A stretch of 64,000 nucleotides of DNA. It comes from Oceanimonas sp052119705 (GTDB lineage: Bacteria > Pseudomonadota > Gammaproteobacteria > Enterobacterales > Aeromonadaceae). Of the stretch, positions 26,870 through 35,259 are shown in pieces (the first letter of the stretch is position 1; every line of letters begins with the position of its first letter). The notes under the pieces were generated by a model. That model did not search any database, was not told where the DNA came from, and worked only from the letters and a program-made list of their open reading frames with translations. Location of the stretch: contig NZ_JBGQOP010000006.1 of the NCBI RefSeq assembly GCF_052119705.1, positions 62,001 through 126,000 of the forward strand, given 5' to 3'. The translations under genes and the position numbers were made by a program.

Positions 26870-27645
26870 GGATGCGTGGCTTTACACTCATAGAGCTGGT
26901 GATTGTAATGATGATCTTAGGAATAGTCTCCGTATTCTCTGTGCGCTTTATTACCAGCAGCGTACAAATCTATCGCCAAGGTGCCGATCGCGAAAGCTTG
27001 ATGAGCGACGTGCGTTTTGGCATCGAACGCTTAAATCGTGAAGTACGTAATGCCGTACCAGGCTCATTATTAATTGAAGACACAGGTAACTGTGTACGTT
27101 TCTGGCCGATTACTAATGCGGGTCGTTATATCGGTGCTCTCTCAAGCGGAACCGAGTCCACTAAAGTGTCGTTACCGATGAGCGTTCCAGCTAGCGAGCA
27201 GGATGCTTGGCTGAAGAGTTGGCAAGATAAATGGTTAATTATCAATTCCATTGGTTTGGATAGTAGTACTCAAACGTGCGCGACGGGTTATGATTGCGCG
27301 GTAAAAGTCGTAACTCTGCCGACTGTTGAGGAGAGTGATAAGAAATTAACATTTTCCTTTGCCAGTAAACCGCAGTTTTCTTCAGCTCCGGCTAAACGAG
27401 TTTATTTTGCTAATGAGCAAGTACGCTATTGTGTTAACAATGCACAGCAACTTACACGAGCCGTGTCACCAATAAGTGAAGAATTTACCAGCGAGTCGAT
27501 ACTAATGGCAGAACATATCAGTATCGGTTATTTCTCTATAAATAATGATGGTTTATATTCCACACTCAACGTTGATTTAACAGTGAGTAAGAACAATGAA
27601 AGCATTGATTTTCGTCATAAGATAAGGCTGTATAATGCGCCATAA
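26866..27645 (+). CDS. mshO: Minor pilin MshO (PilW/GspJ-like)
   Basis: The 259-residue prepilin has leader MRMRG and FTLIELVIVMMILGIVSVFS. The stretch DVRFGIERLNREVRNAVPGS is the PilW/GspJ-type helix found in MshO. Two pairs of cysteines (NCVRFW, TCATGYDC, RYCVNN) are present. It is translationally coupled to mshD and overlaps mshP by 11 bases. Confidence 0.88.
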   Translation: MRMRGFTLIELVIVMMILGIVSVFSVRFITSSVQIYRQGADRESLMSDVRFGIERLNREVRNAVPGSLLIEDTGNCVRFWPITNAGRYIGALSSGTESTKVSLPMSVPASEQDAWLKSWQDKWLIINSIGLDSSTQTCATGYDCAVKVVTLPTVEESDKKLTFSFASKPQFSSAPAKRVYFANEQVRYCVNNAQQLTRAVSPISEEFTSESILMAEHISIGYFSINNDGLYSTLNVDLTVSKNNESIDFRHKIRLYNAP

Positions 27646-28120
27646 TCACTCTTTACATATTCATCAGTCTTTGCGCCGTAAACAAGGCGGCAGCATGCTG
27701 TTGATAGTAGTATTTATGATGGTAGTGCTCGCATTATTGGTTACCACCATGGGCAGTTTTCTATCGGACAGCAGTCAAAAAACCAGCGTAGAAGTACGCG
27801 CCACCCGCGCATTAATGGCGGCACAAAGCGGCTTAGAATATGGATTTTATAAAGTGGGTAATGCAGATAAGTCTGATCCTACAGCCGTTAAAGCTATATG
27901 CGAGGCTATAGCTATTGATGAAGATTCGTTGCCACTTAACGATATTAAAGGGTTTACCGATTGCCATGCCATTGTCACCTGCACAGCAATCGATGACACA
28001 AAAACTTACAGCATAACCAGCGAAGGCCGTTGTGGAGAGCCATTAACCGCCAGCCATTCCAAGGACGACACCCGCACAGATTTCGCCGTTAGCCGCACAT
28101 TAACGGCCGAGGCTCAATAA
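27635..28120 (+). CDS. mshP: MSHA biogenesis protein MshP (PilX-like minor pilin)
   Basis: The 161-residue protein has a hydrophobic N-terminal segment GGSMLLIVVFMMVVLALLVT after a basic start, with no Glu5-type prepilin site; this is usual for PilX/MshP. RATRALMAAQSGLEYGFYK is the family hallmark. Cysteines AICEA, DCHAIVTC and GRCGE are conserved-looking. MshP links the minor pilin group to the tip protein MshQ. It overlaps mshO and ends ten bases before mshQ. Confidence 0.85.
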   Translation: MRHNHSLHIHQSLRRKQGGSMLLIVVFMMVVLALLVTTMGSFLSDSSQKTSVEVRATRALMAAQSGLEYGFYKVGNADKSDPTAVKAICEAIAIDEDSLPLNDIKGFTDCHAIVTCTAIDDTKTYSITSEGRCGEPLTASHSKDDTRTDFAVSRTLTAEAQ

Positions 28121-28129
28121 GGAGTTTTC

Positions 28130-31100
28130 ATGTTTAAAATACTCACAGCATTGACATTAGTCTTGTTAATCATTCAGCCCGCACAAGCCATTAAAATTGA
28201 TAACAACCAGCTATTTCCTGCTGTTGCTCAAGGGCACAGCTGTCAAAAAGAACAGTTGGATATGGATGATAGTGGTAATCAGATTAATGGGGCCTTTGCG
28301 CCACTTGATTTTTGCTCCTTCGATGACCTAGAAGGTACTTGCGATGGCGAGAAATGCGAGATAACAGGCAGAAATAACGTATCAAAGTTACAGTTGAATG
28401 GGGATATATTCAACGAGCCCAAAAATAACACAAAAAATTGGCCTAATATCAGTGACGGCACATATACCCTTGAAGCAGGAAAGTATGCGTTAAGTGAAAG
28501 TGACATCAATGGTGGAAATAAATTCACAATCTATGCGTTAGGTGATGTTGAAATATATATAAAAGAAGATTTTAAATTACAGGATAAGTCATTTGTTATA
28601 AATTCTAAAAATGGGGTCATTGATTTTTATTTTAAAAAATCGTTTGAACTTCAAGATGCCAATGTTCATGTTGATGGTGATGTGCGTTTCTTCGTAAAAG
28701 ATAATAACAAAGAAAGTGCGGTTGATTTTCAAAATACAAAAACAACCAAAGAGCTGGGCAGTCAGGTTAGTCTTTATTCAAAAGGCGGCATTAAAATACA
28801 AAAAGAATCACAATTTGATGGTTATTTGTATTCTGGTGGAGTGATAGATTTACAAGACACTACCAAAATCAACGGTCGAGTGACTGCACAAAAACTAGAG
28901 ATGGAAGATGAAGCCATTATTAATGATGCAGGTCAAGGCGGCCTGGTGGATCAGTGTTTTATTGATTATTTTGATCGAAGTGGATTGGATGGCACTTGGG
29001 CTGTTACTAGTAGTAAAGGAAACTTCACTCCTAAACTGATTAACGAACGTTTTCGTTTAACCACAGCCGATACACAGCAAGCGACTTCTGTTACCTACCT
29101 CAGTGCTTTCCCTAGTGCTAAAAATCACTTTGTAATTGAGTTCGATCACTTTGCTTATGATGGCAGTGGTGCCGATGGTATTGCCTTAGTATTGTCTGAT
29201 AAGAATGCTAAAGTATTACCTGGTTCCTATGGTGGTCCGCTCGGGTATGGTTCTAGAGCAAATAATAATATCGATGGTTTTAATGGCGGCTGGTTAGGCA
29301 TTGGTATTGATGAGTACGGTAACTTTGTGCGGGAAGGGGGCGGCAATAGTTTAAATAGTAGGAAAAAACACACAGTCGCGATTCGTGGTGCCGGTAGTGG
29401 TACACAAGGCTATGATTTATTGGCTAGTTACACGGACGCTGATACACCGATTCATAGTGGTAATAATTCAAATCGTCCGCACCGTTATCGAATTCGCATT
29501 AATTTTAAAAGCGCTCATCAAGCTCAGGTTACTATATCGCGCAGAGTTAACTTTAATGGAGAATATGCGGTTCTAATAGATGAGACTATAACTCAAGAAC
29601 AGTCAGTTCCAGAAGAACTACTACTTTCAATCACCGGCTCAACAGGTAGCTCAACTAGCATACATGAAATTGATAATACTCTTATTTGTGCGACAGATAT
29701 AAAAATTATTCCTCCTCCTCCAATAGACCACTTTCGCTTTGATATTGTAGAGGCCACAGCTCAGTCTTGCGGTGTACAAAAAGTTGAATTAATGGCTTGC
29801 GTAAACGCGGATGATAACTGCGCTGAAAAGTATGACCAATCTATTGCTGCAACTCTTGTCACATCACCAAGTATGGTGTGGCGTGGCGGAAATGGCATGG
29901 CGTTTGCCGGCACTAAAATATTTGATCTAAAAGGTGCTTCGGGTAGCATCAAGTTAGATGTTGCTAGTTCCAACCCCCAAGCTAAACTTTACAGTACAAC
30001 ACTGTGCCAAATAGCAGGAAGGGGGTTTAGCGAAAATAATTGTGCTATTGAATACTCTGGTGAAGGAGAGGTGCTTAACTTCACGATAAACGATGATTAT
30101 GTGTATGCTGGTGCAGTGGCGACTGCAATATTAGCGCCTCAAGAAAAATGCAAAGCATTGTATCAAGATGTCGAAAAAGAGGTAACCTTCACGGCTATTA
30201 GTGAAAACCCTCAGGATGTTGAATATCGGCCTGATTTATTCTTAACGATTGACGACAAAGAACATGAGCTAAAGCAAAGTACGGCTGATACGTCGAACCC
30301 ACTCACTAAAACAGTCAAATTCGATGAAAATGGTCAAGCTAACATTCAGTTGCGTTACCCTGAAGCGGGAAAGACCAAGATAGCAGCCAGCATTAATGAT
30401 GCTATCGGTGCCGATAATTTGATTACACTCCCTAAAGGCTTGTGTGTGAAAAGTGCTGGCGAATGTAGTGCAGCCAATGCCAGTTGTGCCCCCTTTGTTG
30501 CAGCGGGACAGCCCTTTGACTTAACCGTAACGGCGCATGGTTTACCACTTAAAAATAATGATATTTGTAGCGGCCCTGTGTTACAGAATTACGTGCAAGA
30601 CATTAGCTTGTCAGCTAACTTAATCGCACCTAAATCAGGGGTAGCAGGTGTGCTTGAACAACCAAGTTATAGGCACAACGCTACGGAAGAGGTTGATACA
30701 GCTACTCATGACCAAGGTATCAACACAGTTAGGCAAAGCGTCAGTGAGGTTGGGGTATTCGAGATCACCGCAACACCTAACGGTAATTATCACGGTATTG
30801 ACGCTACGCAGATCAAAGCTGGCACTAGCGCAGCCCTTGGTCGTTTCTACCCCGCCCAGTTTGTGCTAGAAAGAGGCGAGGTGATTGCTACTCACAGCGG
30901 TGATAATAAAGAAAGCTATATGGACCAGCCGTTTAATATTAATTTTACTTTATCAGCCGTTAATACCAGCGGTAAAGTTGTTGAGAACTACATCGGTGAC
31001 TTCATTAAATCGCAAGTCTCATTGGCTGCACTGGTAAATAACAGAGATGCCAAAAACCGCCTTAACACACCAATAGATGTTTCCAATTCACAATGGGCGG

Positions 31101-31732
31101 ATGGTGTTTTAACATGGAATACTCAGACGGCATTTAAACGTAATGAAGACAAGCCAGATGGCCCTTTTGTACTAGATGTTAAGTTAGACTTTGATGCGGG
31201 TGAGGCAGGTAAAATTGTTCCGCTGCAAGACGATAGAACCACCAACCAAGATAACAATTGCAACCCAGTTAGTAATAATTGTCTGTTGTTAGGCCAGCAA
31301 GAAGTGAGGCACGGCCGCTTGCTCGCAACAACAGTTTCTCAAACGGTTAATAGCGATGCATCAGTGCCATTGAAAATCCAATACTGGGATTCTGCAGAAG
31401 GTGATGAAGGCGACTGGAAGTTGTTTGAGGGAGATAATTGGACTGTATTACAGAAGAGTCAAATTGACTTCACTGGCAATTCTTATCCAAACTCTAAGCT
31501 TATTTTTGGTTTAGGGCAGGGAGAGGCCATTAATCCAGACACGCTAAATACTATTATGGTTAAGGGTGAAACTAAGTTGAATGTCGCCGCACCCAACATT
31601 GTGGTGCAAATACCCTACCGAGTAGTAGTGCCAATTTGGTTAGAAGATGGAAAAGCCAATGAAGGCTCAATCAACTTTGGTCAACCTAAGGGTAACAGCA
31701 GTGTGATTTACCGTCGAGAGCAGTTCAACTAA
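28130..31732 (+). CDS. mshQ: MshQ-type pilus tip adhesin with lectin-like domain
   Basis: The 1,200-residue secreted protein starts with a signal peptide (LTLVLLIIQPAQA). Residues about 100 to 270 are beta-strand repeats (YALGDVEIYIKEDFKLQDKS, YSGGVIDLQDTTKINGRVTA), like a stacked beta solenoid. Residues about 285 to 515 resemble an L-type lectin (FDHFAYDGSGADGIALVLSD, GGPLGYGSRANN, GWLGIGIDEYGNF). The last 650 residues match the conserved MshQ C-terminal region (PAQFVLERGEV, TLSAVNTSGKVVENY, FGLGQGEAI). It probably sits at the pilus tip and binds glycans (inference). Codon use is A/T-rich, like the pilin, and a terminator follows. Confidence 0.88.
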   Translation: MFKILTALTLVLLIIQPAQAIKIDNNQLFPAVAQGHSCQKEQLDMDDSGNQINGAFAPLDFCSFDDLEGTCDGEKCEITGRNNVSKLQLNGDIFNEPKNNTKNWPNISDGTYTLEAGKYALSESDINGGNKFTIYALGDVEIYIKEDFKLQDKSFVINSKNGVIDFYFKKSFELQDANVHVDGDVRFFVKDNNKESAVDFQNTKTTKELGSQVSLYSKGGIKIQKESQFDGYLYSGGVIDLQDTTKINGRVTAQKLEMEDEAIINDAGQGGLVDQCFIDYFDRSGLDGTWAVTSSKGNFTPKLINERFRLTTADTQQATSVTYLSAFPSAKNHFVIEFDHFAYDGSGADGIALVLSDKNAKVLPGSYGGPLGYGSRANNNIDGFNGGWLGIGIDEYGNFVREGGGNSLNSRKKHTVAIRGAGSGTQGYDLLASYTDADTPIHSGNNSNRPHRYRIRINFKSAHQAQVTISRRVNFNGEYAVLIDETITQEQSVPEELLLSITGSTGSSTSIHEIDNTLICATDIKIIPPPPIDHFRFDIVEATAQSCGVQKVELMACVNADDNCAEKYDQSIAATLVTSPSMVWRGGNGMAFAGTKIFDLKGASGSIKLDVASSNPQAKLYSTTLCQIAGRGFSENNCAIEYSGEGEVLNFTINDDYVYAGAVATAILAPQEKCKALYQDVEKEVTFTAISENPQDVEYRPDLFLTIDDKEHELKQSTADTSNPLTKTVKFDENGQANIQLRYPEAGKTKIAASINDAIGADNLITLPKGLCVKSAGECSAANASCAPFVAAGQPFDLTVTAHGLPLKNNDICSGPVLQNYVQDISLSANLIAPKSGVAGVLEQPSYRHNATEEVDTATHDQGINTVRQSVSEVGVFEITATPNGNYHGIDATQIKAGTSAALGRFYPAQFVLERGEVIATHSGDNKESYMDQPFNINFTLSAVNTSGKVVENYIGDFIKSQVSLAALVNNRDAKNRLNTPIDVSNSQWADGVLTWNTQTAFKRNEDKPDGPFVLDVKLDFDAGEAGKIVPLQDDRTTNQDNNCNPVSNNCLLLGQQEVRHGRLLATTVSQTVNSDASVPLKIQYWDSAEGDEGDWKLFEGDNWTVLQKSQIDFTGNSYPNSKLIFGLGQGEAINPDTLNTIMVKGETKLNVAAPNIVVQIPYRVVVPIWLEDGKANEGSINFGQPKGNSSVIYRREQFN

Positions 31733-31749
31733 AGTAATGTGTAATAACA

Positions 31750-31771
31750 AGGGCGCAGTAGCGCCCTTTTT
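31750..31771 (+). terminator. Terminator ending the MSHA locus
   Basis: GGGCGC and GCGCCC pair around AGTA, followed by five T, 18 bases after the mshQ stop. Confidence 0.85.
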
Positions 31772-31810
31772 GTTGGCTGTTTTTCATACAAATGGCGGTT
31801 GGGTTTGATA

Positions 31811-31847
31811 CAGGTCAAAGCTTCAAATGTGACCTGCATACTATAAT
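31811..31847 (+). promoter_or_regulatory. Promoter with AGGTCA/TGACCT operator before the GGDEF/EAL gene
   Basis: CAGGTCA and TGACCTG face each other across 12 bases, and a consensus TATAAT begins five bases after the second arm. No good -35 is present, so the inverted repeat probably binds an activator or regulator at that position. The start codon is about 97 bases downstream. Confidence 0.5.
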
Positions 31848-31943
31848 TGCAACAAGATTGGATACAATTCGTTTACTTTTTGGGTGCATTCATCATATCG
31901 TATTTAGGCTCTCAACAGAATGACAAGTAAGGATGCTTGAACG

Positions 31944-33722
31944 ATGAACAGTGCTAAAACAATAGATAAAGATCGACAGCCTTTAGCCGCACCGTCGACG
32001 AGTGGCATTGAGGTAAATGTAACTCCCATTAGCCATGGCCTGCATTTTAAACGCCAATTGCTGCAGCACTTATTAGATCACTCTGTTGAGTCTGTGATCA
32101 TTACCGACACAAACGGCATCATTGAGCGAGTGAACACCGCCTTTACCGACATTACTGGGTATACGGCAGAGGAAGTGGTCGGCAAAACCCCCAATGTGGT
32201 GCAATCTTCTCGACACGCGCCTGAGTTTTATCGAGCCATGTGGAAGCAGTTGGCTGAAACGGGCAGTTGGAACGGCCAAGTGTGGAATCGTCGTAAAACC
32301 GGTGAAGTGTATTTACAGTGGTTAAGCATAAATACCTTAACCGATGACACAGGTAAGGTTACACACCGAGTCGCCATAGGGCATGATTTAACCGCATTAA
32401 AATCAGATCGTAATGATCGCAGCCTGTTTACCTTTAATGACCCGCTTACCCAATTAGGCAATCGGCAATTACTGACCAGTCGACTCGATCAAGCATTGGC
32501 CGAGGCTCAGCGTAATGGCATTGGTATTGGCTTAATGGTGGTGGACATTGGCCGCTTTAGGCAGATAAACGAGCAATTAGGCTTGGCCTGGGGCGATGAC
32601 ATTTTGCGCCAGCAAGCCCGCACCTTACAAGCTGCGGTAGATGAAGCCGACACCTTGGTACGTTTACAAGGTGATATGTTTGCCATCTTGCGCCACAGCC
32701 GCGCACACGATACGGCCATGGCGCAGTTGGCCGATAAACTATTAGGCTTAATGGCGCAGCCAATAGTGCTGGCAGATAAAAGTGTGGTGAGTTTGCAGCC
32801 CAGTATTGGCATTGCTATTTATCCGCGCGATGCGGTTGATAACGCCGGCTTGTTGCAGGCGGCTGAGCATGCGCACAGCATGGCTAAACGGGCGGGGCGT
32901 AATCGTTTTCAGTTTGTTGATCAACACCAGCATGATTTACACCATCGCGAATTATTAATTGAACACAGTTTGCACCATGTGATTAATACCATGCAGGGTG
33001 AAGGCTTAAGCTTATTCTATCAGCCACAAGTTAGGCCGACCGATGGCAAAGTAATGGCATTAGAAGCGCTGTTACGTTGGCAGCACCCTAAGTTAGGGCC
33101 TTTGTCGCCTGCGGAGTTTATTCCGGTGGCCGAGAACAGTGGTCAATCTGTGCGTTTAGACCGTTGGGTAATAGAGCAAGTGTGCATGCAAGTGGCCTTG
33201 TGGCGGCAGCGCTATGAACGAGTTCCGGTGGTCTCCGTTAATTTAAGTGCCCAACAATTTAGTGAATTTGATTTTGCCCAATGGTTATTAGCCTGTGTTG
33301 AACGAGCGGGTATTACGCCATCGTGTATTAAGTTAGAAGTGACTGAAACCGCCATGATGCAAGACAAAGCCAGATGCGTGGCCATGCTGGAGCAGTTACG
33401 GGCAGTGGGTTTTAAAATATCATTAGATGATTTTGGTACCGGTTATTCTGCTTTGGCCTGTTTACACCAATTTCCGTTGGATGAGCTAAAAATTGATCGC
33501 AGCTTTATGGTGGAAGCCAGTCAGAATGAGCGCGCATTTCTACTGCTTAAAACCATTGTGCGGCTAGCACAAGAGTTGTCATTAAATTTGGTAGTAGAAG
33601 GCGTTGAAGAACAAGACCAACTTAATCTATTAGCTAATTTTGGACCGCTAACCGTGCAGGGGTATTACTATTACCGGCCTATGCCAGTGATAGACGTAGC
33701 GAAAGTATTGGAGCTAGGTTAA
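31944..33722 (+). CDS. PAS-GGDEF-EAL protein, probable c-di-GMP phosphodiesterase
   Basis: The 592-residue cytoplasmic protein has a PAS domain at about 40 to 160 (TGYTAEEVVGKTPNVVQSS), a GGDEF domain at about 165 to 330 and an EAL domain at about 340 to 585. The GGDEF site reads LQGDMF, so cyclase activity is unlikely, although NDPLTQLGNRQLL and the fold are kept. The EAL domain has all key groups: LEALLRW, NLSAQQF, EVTETAMM, LDDFGTGYSAL, KIDRSF and EGVEE. It therefore probably breaks down c-di-GMP, perhaps tuned by GTP at the GGDEF relic. It follows mshQ but has its own promoter; lowering c-di-GMP would oppose MshE. Confidence 0.9.
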   Translation: MNSAKTIDKDRQPLAAPSTSGIEVNVTPISHGLHFKRQLLQHLLDHSVESVIITDTNGIIERVNTAFTDITGYTAEEVVGKTPNVVQSSRHAPEFYRAMWKQLAETGSWNGQVWNRRKTGEVYLQWLSINTLTDDTGKVTHRVAIGHDLTALKSDRNDRSLFTFNDPLTQLGNRQLLTSRLDQALAEAQRNGIGIGLMVVDIGRFRQINEQLGLAWGDDILRQQARTLQAAVDEADTLVRLQGDMFAILRHSRAHDTAMAQLADKLLGLMAQPIVLADKSVVSLQPSIGIAIYPRDAVDNAGLLQAAEHAHSMAKRAGRNRFQFVDQHQHDLHHRELLIEHSLHHVINTMQGEGLSLFYQPQVRPTDGKVMALEALLRWQHPKLGPLSPAEFIPVAENSGQSVRLDRWVIEQVCMQVALWRQRYERVPVVSVNLSAQQFSEFDFAQWLLACVERAGITPSCIKLEVTETAMMQDKARCVAMLEQLRAVGFKISLDDFGTGYSALACLHQFPLDELKIDRSFMVEASQNERAFLLLKTIVRLAQELSLNLVVEGVEEQDQLNLLANFGPLTVQGYYYYRPMPVIDVAKVLELG

Positions 33723-33756
33723 TGGCTGACGCGGAGCGATGGCAGAGTTAGTTTGT

Positions 33757-33910
33757 GTAGGGTGGCAACTTGATCGCCACGTTTTGTTGTTGGTTTAAAA
33801 CCATTCTGCTGCGCAGAACCGGCGAACAAGTTGCCGGCTACGGGGTATCTTTTGTAAATTGCCGTGTTCTTGTTTTCGTAGTGTGGCAATTTATTCGCCA
33901 CGGTTTTGTA
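33757..33910. repeat. REP/BIME-like dispersed repeats, copy D
   Basis: A forward arm (GTAGGGTGGCAACTTGATCG, then CCACG) is followed by CCATTCTGCTGCGCAGAACC, a reverse arm (GGCGAACAAGTTGCC then GGCTAC), and a second forward arm (GTAGTGTGGCAATTTATTCG, then CCACGG). The third arm uses the AATTTATTC loop type. This starts an 889-base stretch without an intact gene after the EAL gene. Confidence 0.8.
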
Positions 33911-33964
33911 TTTGGTTATAATTTAAGGCATTAGCAAAAACTATAACCAAACTGCATCCCATAA

Positions 33965-34079
33965 GGGGAGACTGTAATTAAATCTGTGTAACTGTTTATC
34001 ATTGACCCCTAACGGGAAGGATGAACAGACGATGGATAAAAAAGACCTAGAAGCCTTTGCACGCGAAGCCGACCGGTAG
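33965..34079 (+). mobile_element. Left-end remnant of an IS256-family insertion sequence
   Basis: The short frame MDKKDLEAFAREADR, with an AAGGA ribosome site nine bases before its ATG, matches the N-terminus of IS256-family (Transposase_mut) transposases for its first 13 residues and then stops. The DNA before it (GGGGAGACTGTAATTAAATC, then TGTGTAAC) has the look of an IS256-type terminal inverted repeat. Only about 115 bases survive. The homology ends exactly where a piece of a RAYT gene on the other strand begins, so this is a rearrangement scar. The assignment is from memory of the family, without a database match. Confidence 0.6.
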
Positions 34080-34182
34080 CCCAGCAATTAAATACGGGTT
34101 GGCGTTGATGAGTGCATAGCGTGATGTGATAGATTTGCTGTGGCAAAGAAACTCTGCCTGCGAGTGCGTCTTGATAGGTCAT
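34080..34182 (-). pseudogene. Truncated REP-associated tyrosine transposase (RAYT) N-terminus
   Basis: The reverse strand encodes MTYQDALAGRVSLPQQIYHI followed by TLCTHQRQPVF, which fits the RAYT N-terminal pattern G-R-x-S-x-P, Y-x-x-T, T-H-x-R-x-P-x-F. A good AAGGA ribosome site lies seven bases before the ATG. The frame loses similarity after about 33 residues at the junction with the IS256-like remnant, and the HUH and tyrosine motifs are missing, so it is inactive. RAYTs move REP sequences headed by GTAG, exactly the repeats that surround it. Confidence 0.65.
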
Positions 34183-34245
34183 TATTCGTCCTTGAATAAT
34201 GGGTTGAAAATGAGAGTGTAGTTGCAAGCGCGGTGTGGTGCTGTT

Positions 34246-34537
34246 CTTAAAACCATCCAGCCGCGCTGACCCCGCGAACAAGTTGCGGGCTACAAGTGCG
34301 ATTTCTTTTGTAGGTGGCCGTCTCTTCGGCGAAGAGAACTTCGCCACGGTTTTGGTTTTTTTTCAAGCTACCATCCGCTGACGCGGACCAGCGAATAAAT
34401 TGCTGGCTACAAGGGACATTTGGTTTTGGGGTTTTGTAGGAGCCAATTTATTCGGCTCGGTTTTATGTGTTGTTTAAAAATAGCCAGCTGCGCTGGCCCG
34501 GCGAAGTCCTCTTTACCAAAGAGACGGCTGGCTACAA
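34246..34537. repeat. REP/BIME cluster, copy E
   Basis: Six arms alternate in direction: reverse (CCGCGAACAAGTTGCGGGCT, then AC), forward (GTAGGTGGCCGTCTCTTCGG with GAAGAGAACTTCGCCACGG), reverse (CCAGCGAATAAATTGCTGGC, then TAC), forward (GTAGGAGCCAATTTATTCGG, then CTCGG) and reverse (GGCGAAGTCCTCTTTACC with AAAGAGACGGCTGGCTAC). Short GC hairpins such as CCGCTGACGCGG and CAGCTGCGCTGG lie between them. All three arm types of the window occur here. Confidence 0.85.
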
Positions 34538-34555
34538 GGGAAAAGTGCTAACTAC

Positions 34556-34597
34556 AAAAAAAAGGCCCACCGCAACTATGTTGCTGTGGGCCTTTTG
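34556..34597 (-). terminator. Terminator of the pqiABC operon
   Basis: On the reverse strand GGCCCACAGCAAC and GTTGC(G)GTGGGCC form a long stem with loop ATA, followed by a run of nine T, just after the pqiC stop. Confidence 0.85.
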
Positions 34598-34611
34598 CTT
34601 GGTGCTTGGCC

Positions 34612-35259
34612 TTAGCGCACGCTTAGGCTTAGCTCTTTCGCGAGTGCGTCGGCTTCTTGCTGCCAAGCTTGGCCTAAGGCGCGCACCAGTGCTGGGTAGC
34701 CATCATCGGCTAACGGCGCGGTTACGCTAAAGCTGCGCTGCTTTATGAGTTGCCCGCTGCCATTTAATAATTGCCATTGGCCCTCGGCCAGTGCATCGCC
34801 AGTTTGTTGCCCTTGAAAGCGGTGTACTGCGAGGCGCAATTCTCGCACCGGTAATCCGGCGGCAAGCGGTTGCCCTTTGCTGATGATTTGCGCATTTGGC
34901 AAGGCGAGGGCGAGGCGTTGTTGCAGCTGTTGTTGCAGCTGCTGGCCTATGCCTTCGGCCCATAAATGCTCGCGCGCTTGATACACCTCAATGTCGTTCA
35001 GTTGCATCACTATGCCTTCATTGTCTAAATGATTGGCGATGCGAACGGGTGCCACTACAACGGCGAGCTGAGTGCTAAATTGCTGTGTAGCGGCCGGCGC
35101 TGTCATATTGGTGGGCAGCATATAAGTGGTGGGGCCGCTTACTGTGCCTGCGCAGCCCGTTAACCCGCCTAACGTTAAGCCAATGCCGGCCATGAGGCCG
35201 ACCCAAAGGCGTGGTTTAGCGAGGAGATGGGGGCGAGTGATGAGTCGCGTTTTTATCAT
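34612..35259 (-). CDS. pqiC: PqiC outer-membrane lipoprotein
   Basis: The 215-residue protein has a lipoprotein signal peptide ending in the lipobox LTGC (Cys36). The mature part begins AGTVSGPTTYMLPTN and contains LAVVVAPVRIANHLDNEGIV, as in the PqiC/YmbA (DUF330) family. In E. coli PqiC is held in the outer membrane and docks with the PqiB needle that spans the periplasm. Its start overlaps the end of pqiB by four bases. Confidence 0.9.
   Translation of the reverse strand: MIKTRLITRPHLLAKPRLWVGLMAGIGLTLGGLTGCAGTVSGPTTYMLPTNMTAPAATQQFSTQLAVVVAPVRIANHLDNEGIVMQLNDIEVYQAREHLWAEGIGQQLQQQLQQRLALALPNAQIISKGQPLAAGLPVRELRLAVHRFQGQQTGDALAEGQWQLLNGSGQLIKQRSFSVTAPLADDGYPALVRALGQAWQQEADALAKELSLSVR

Noticed and set aside
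34467..34730. 87-residue plus-strand frame
   Set aside because: It translates a REP arm, the pqi terminator and antisense pqiC.
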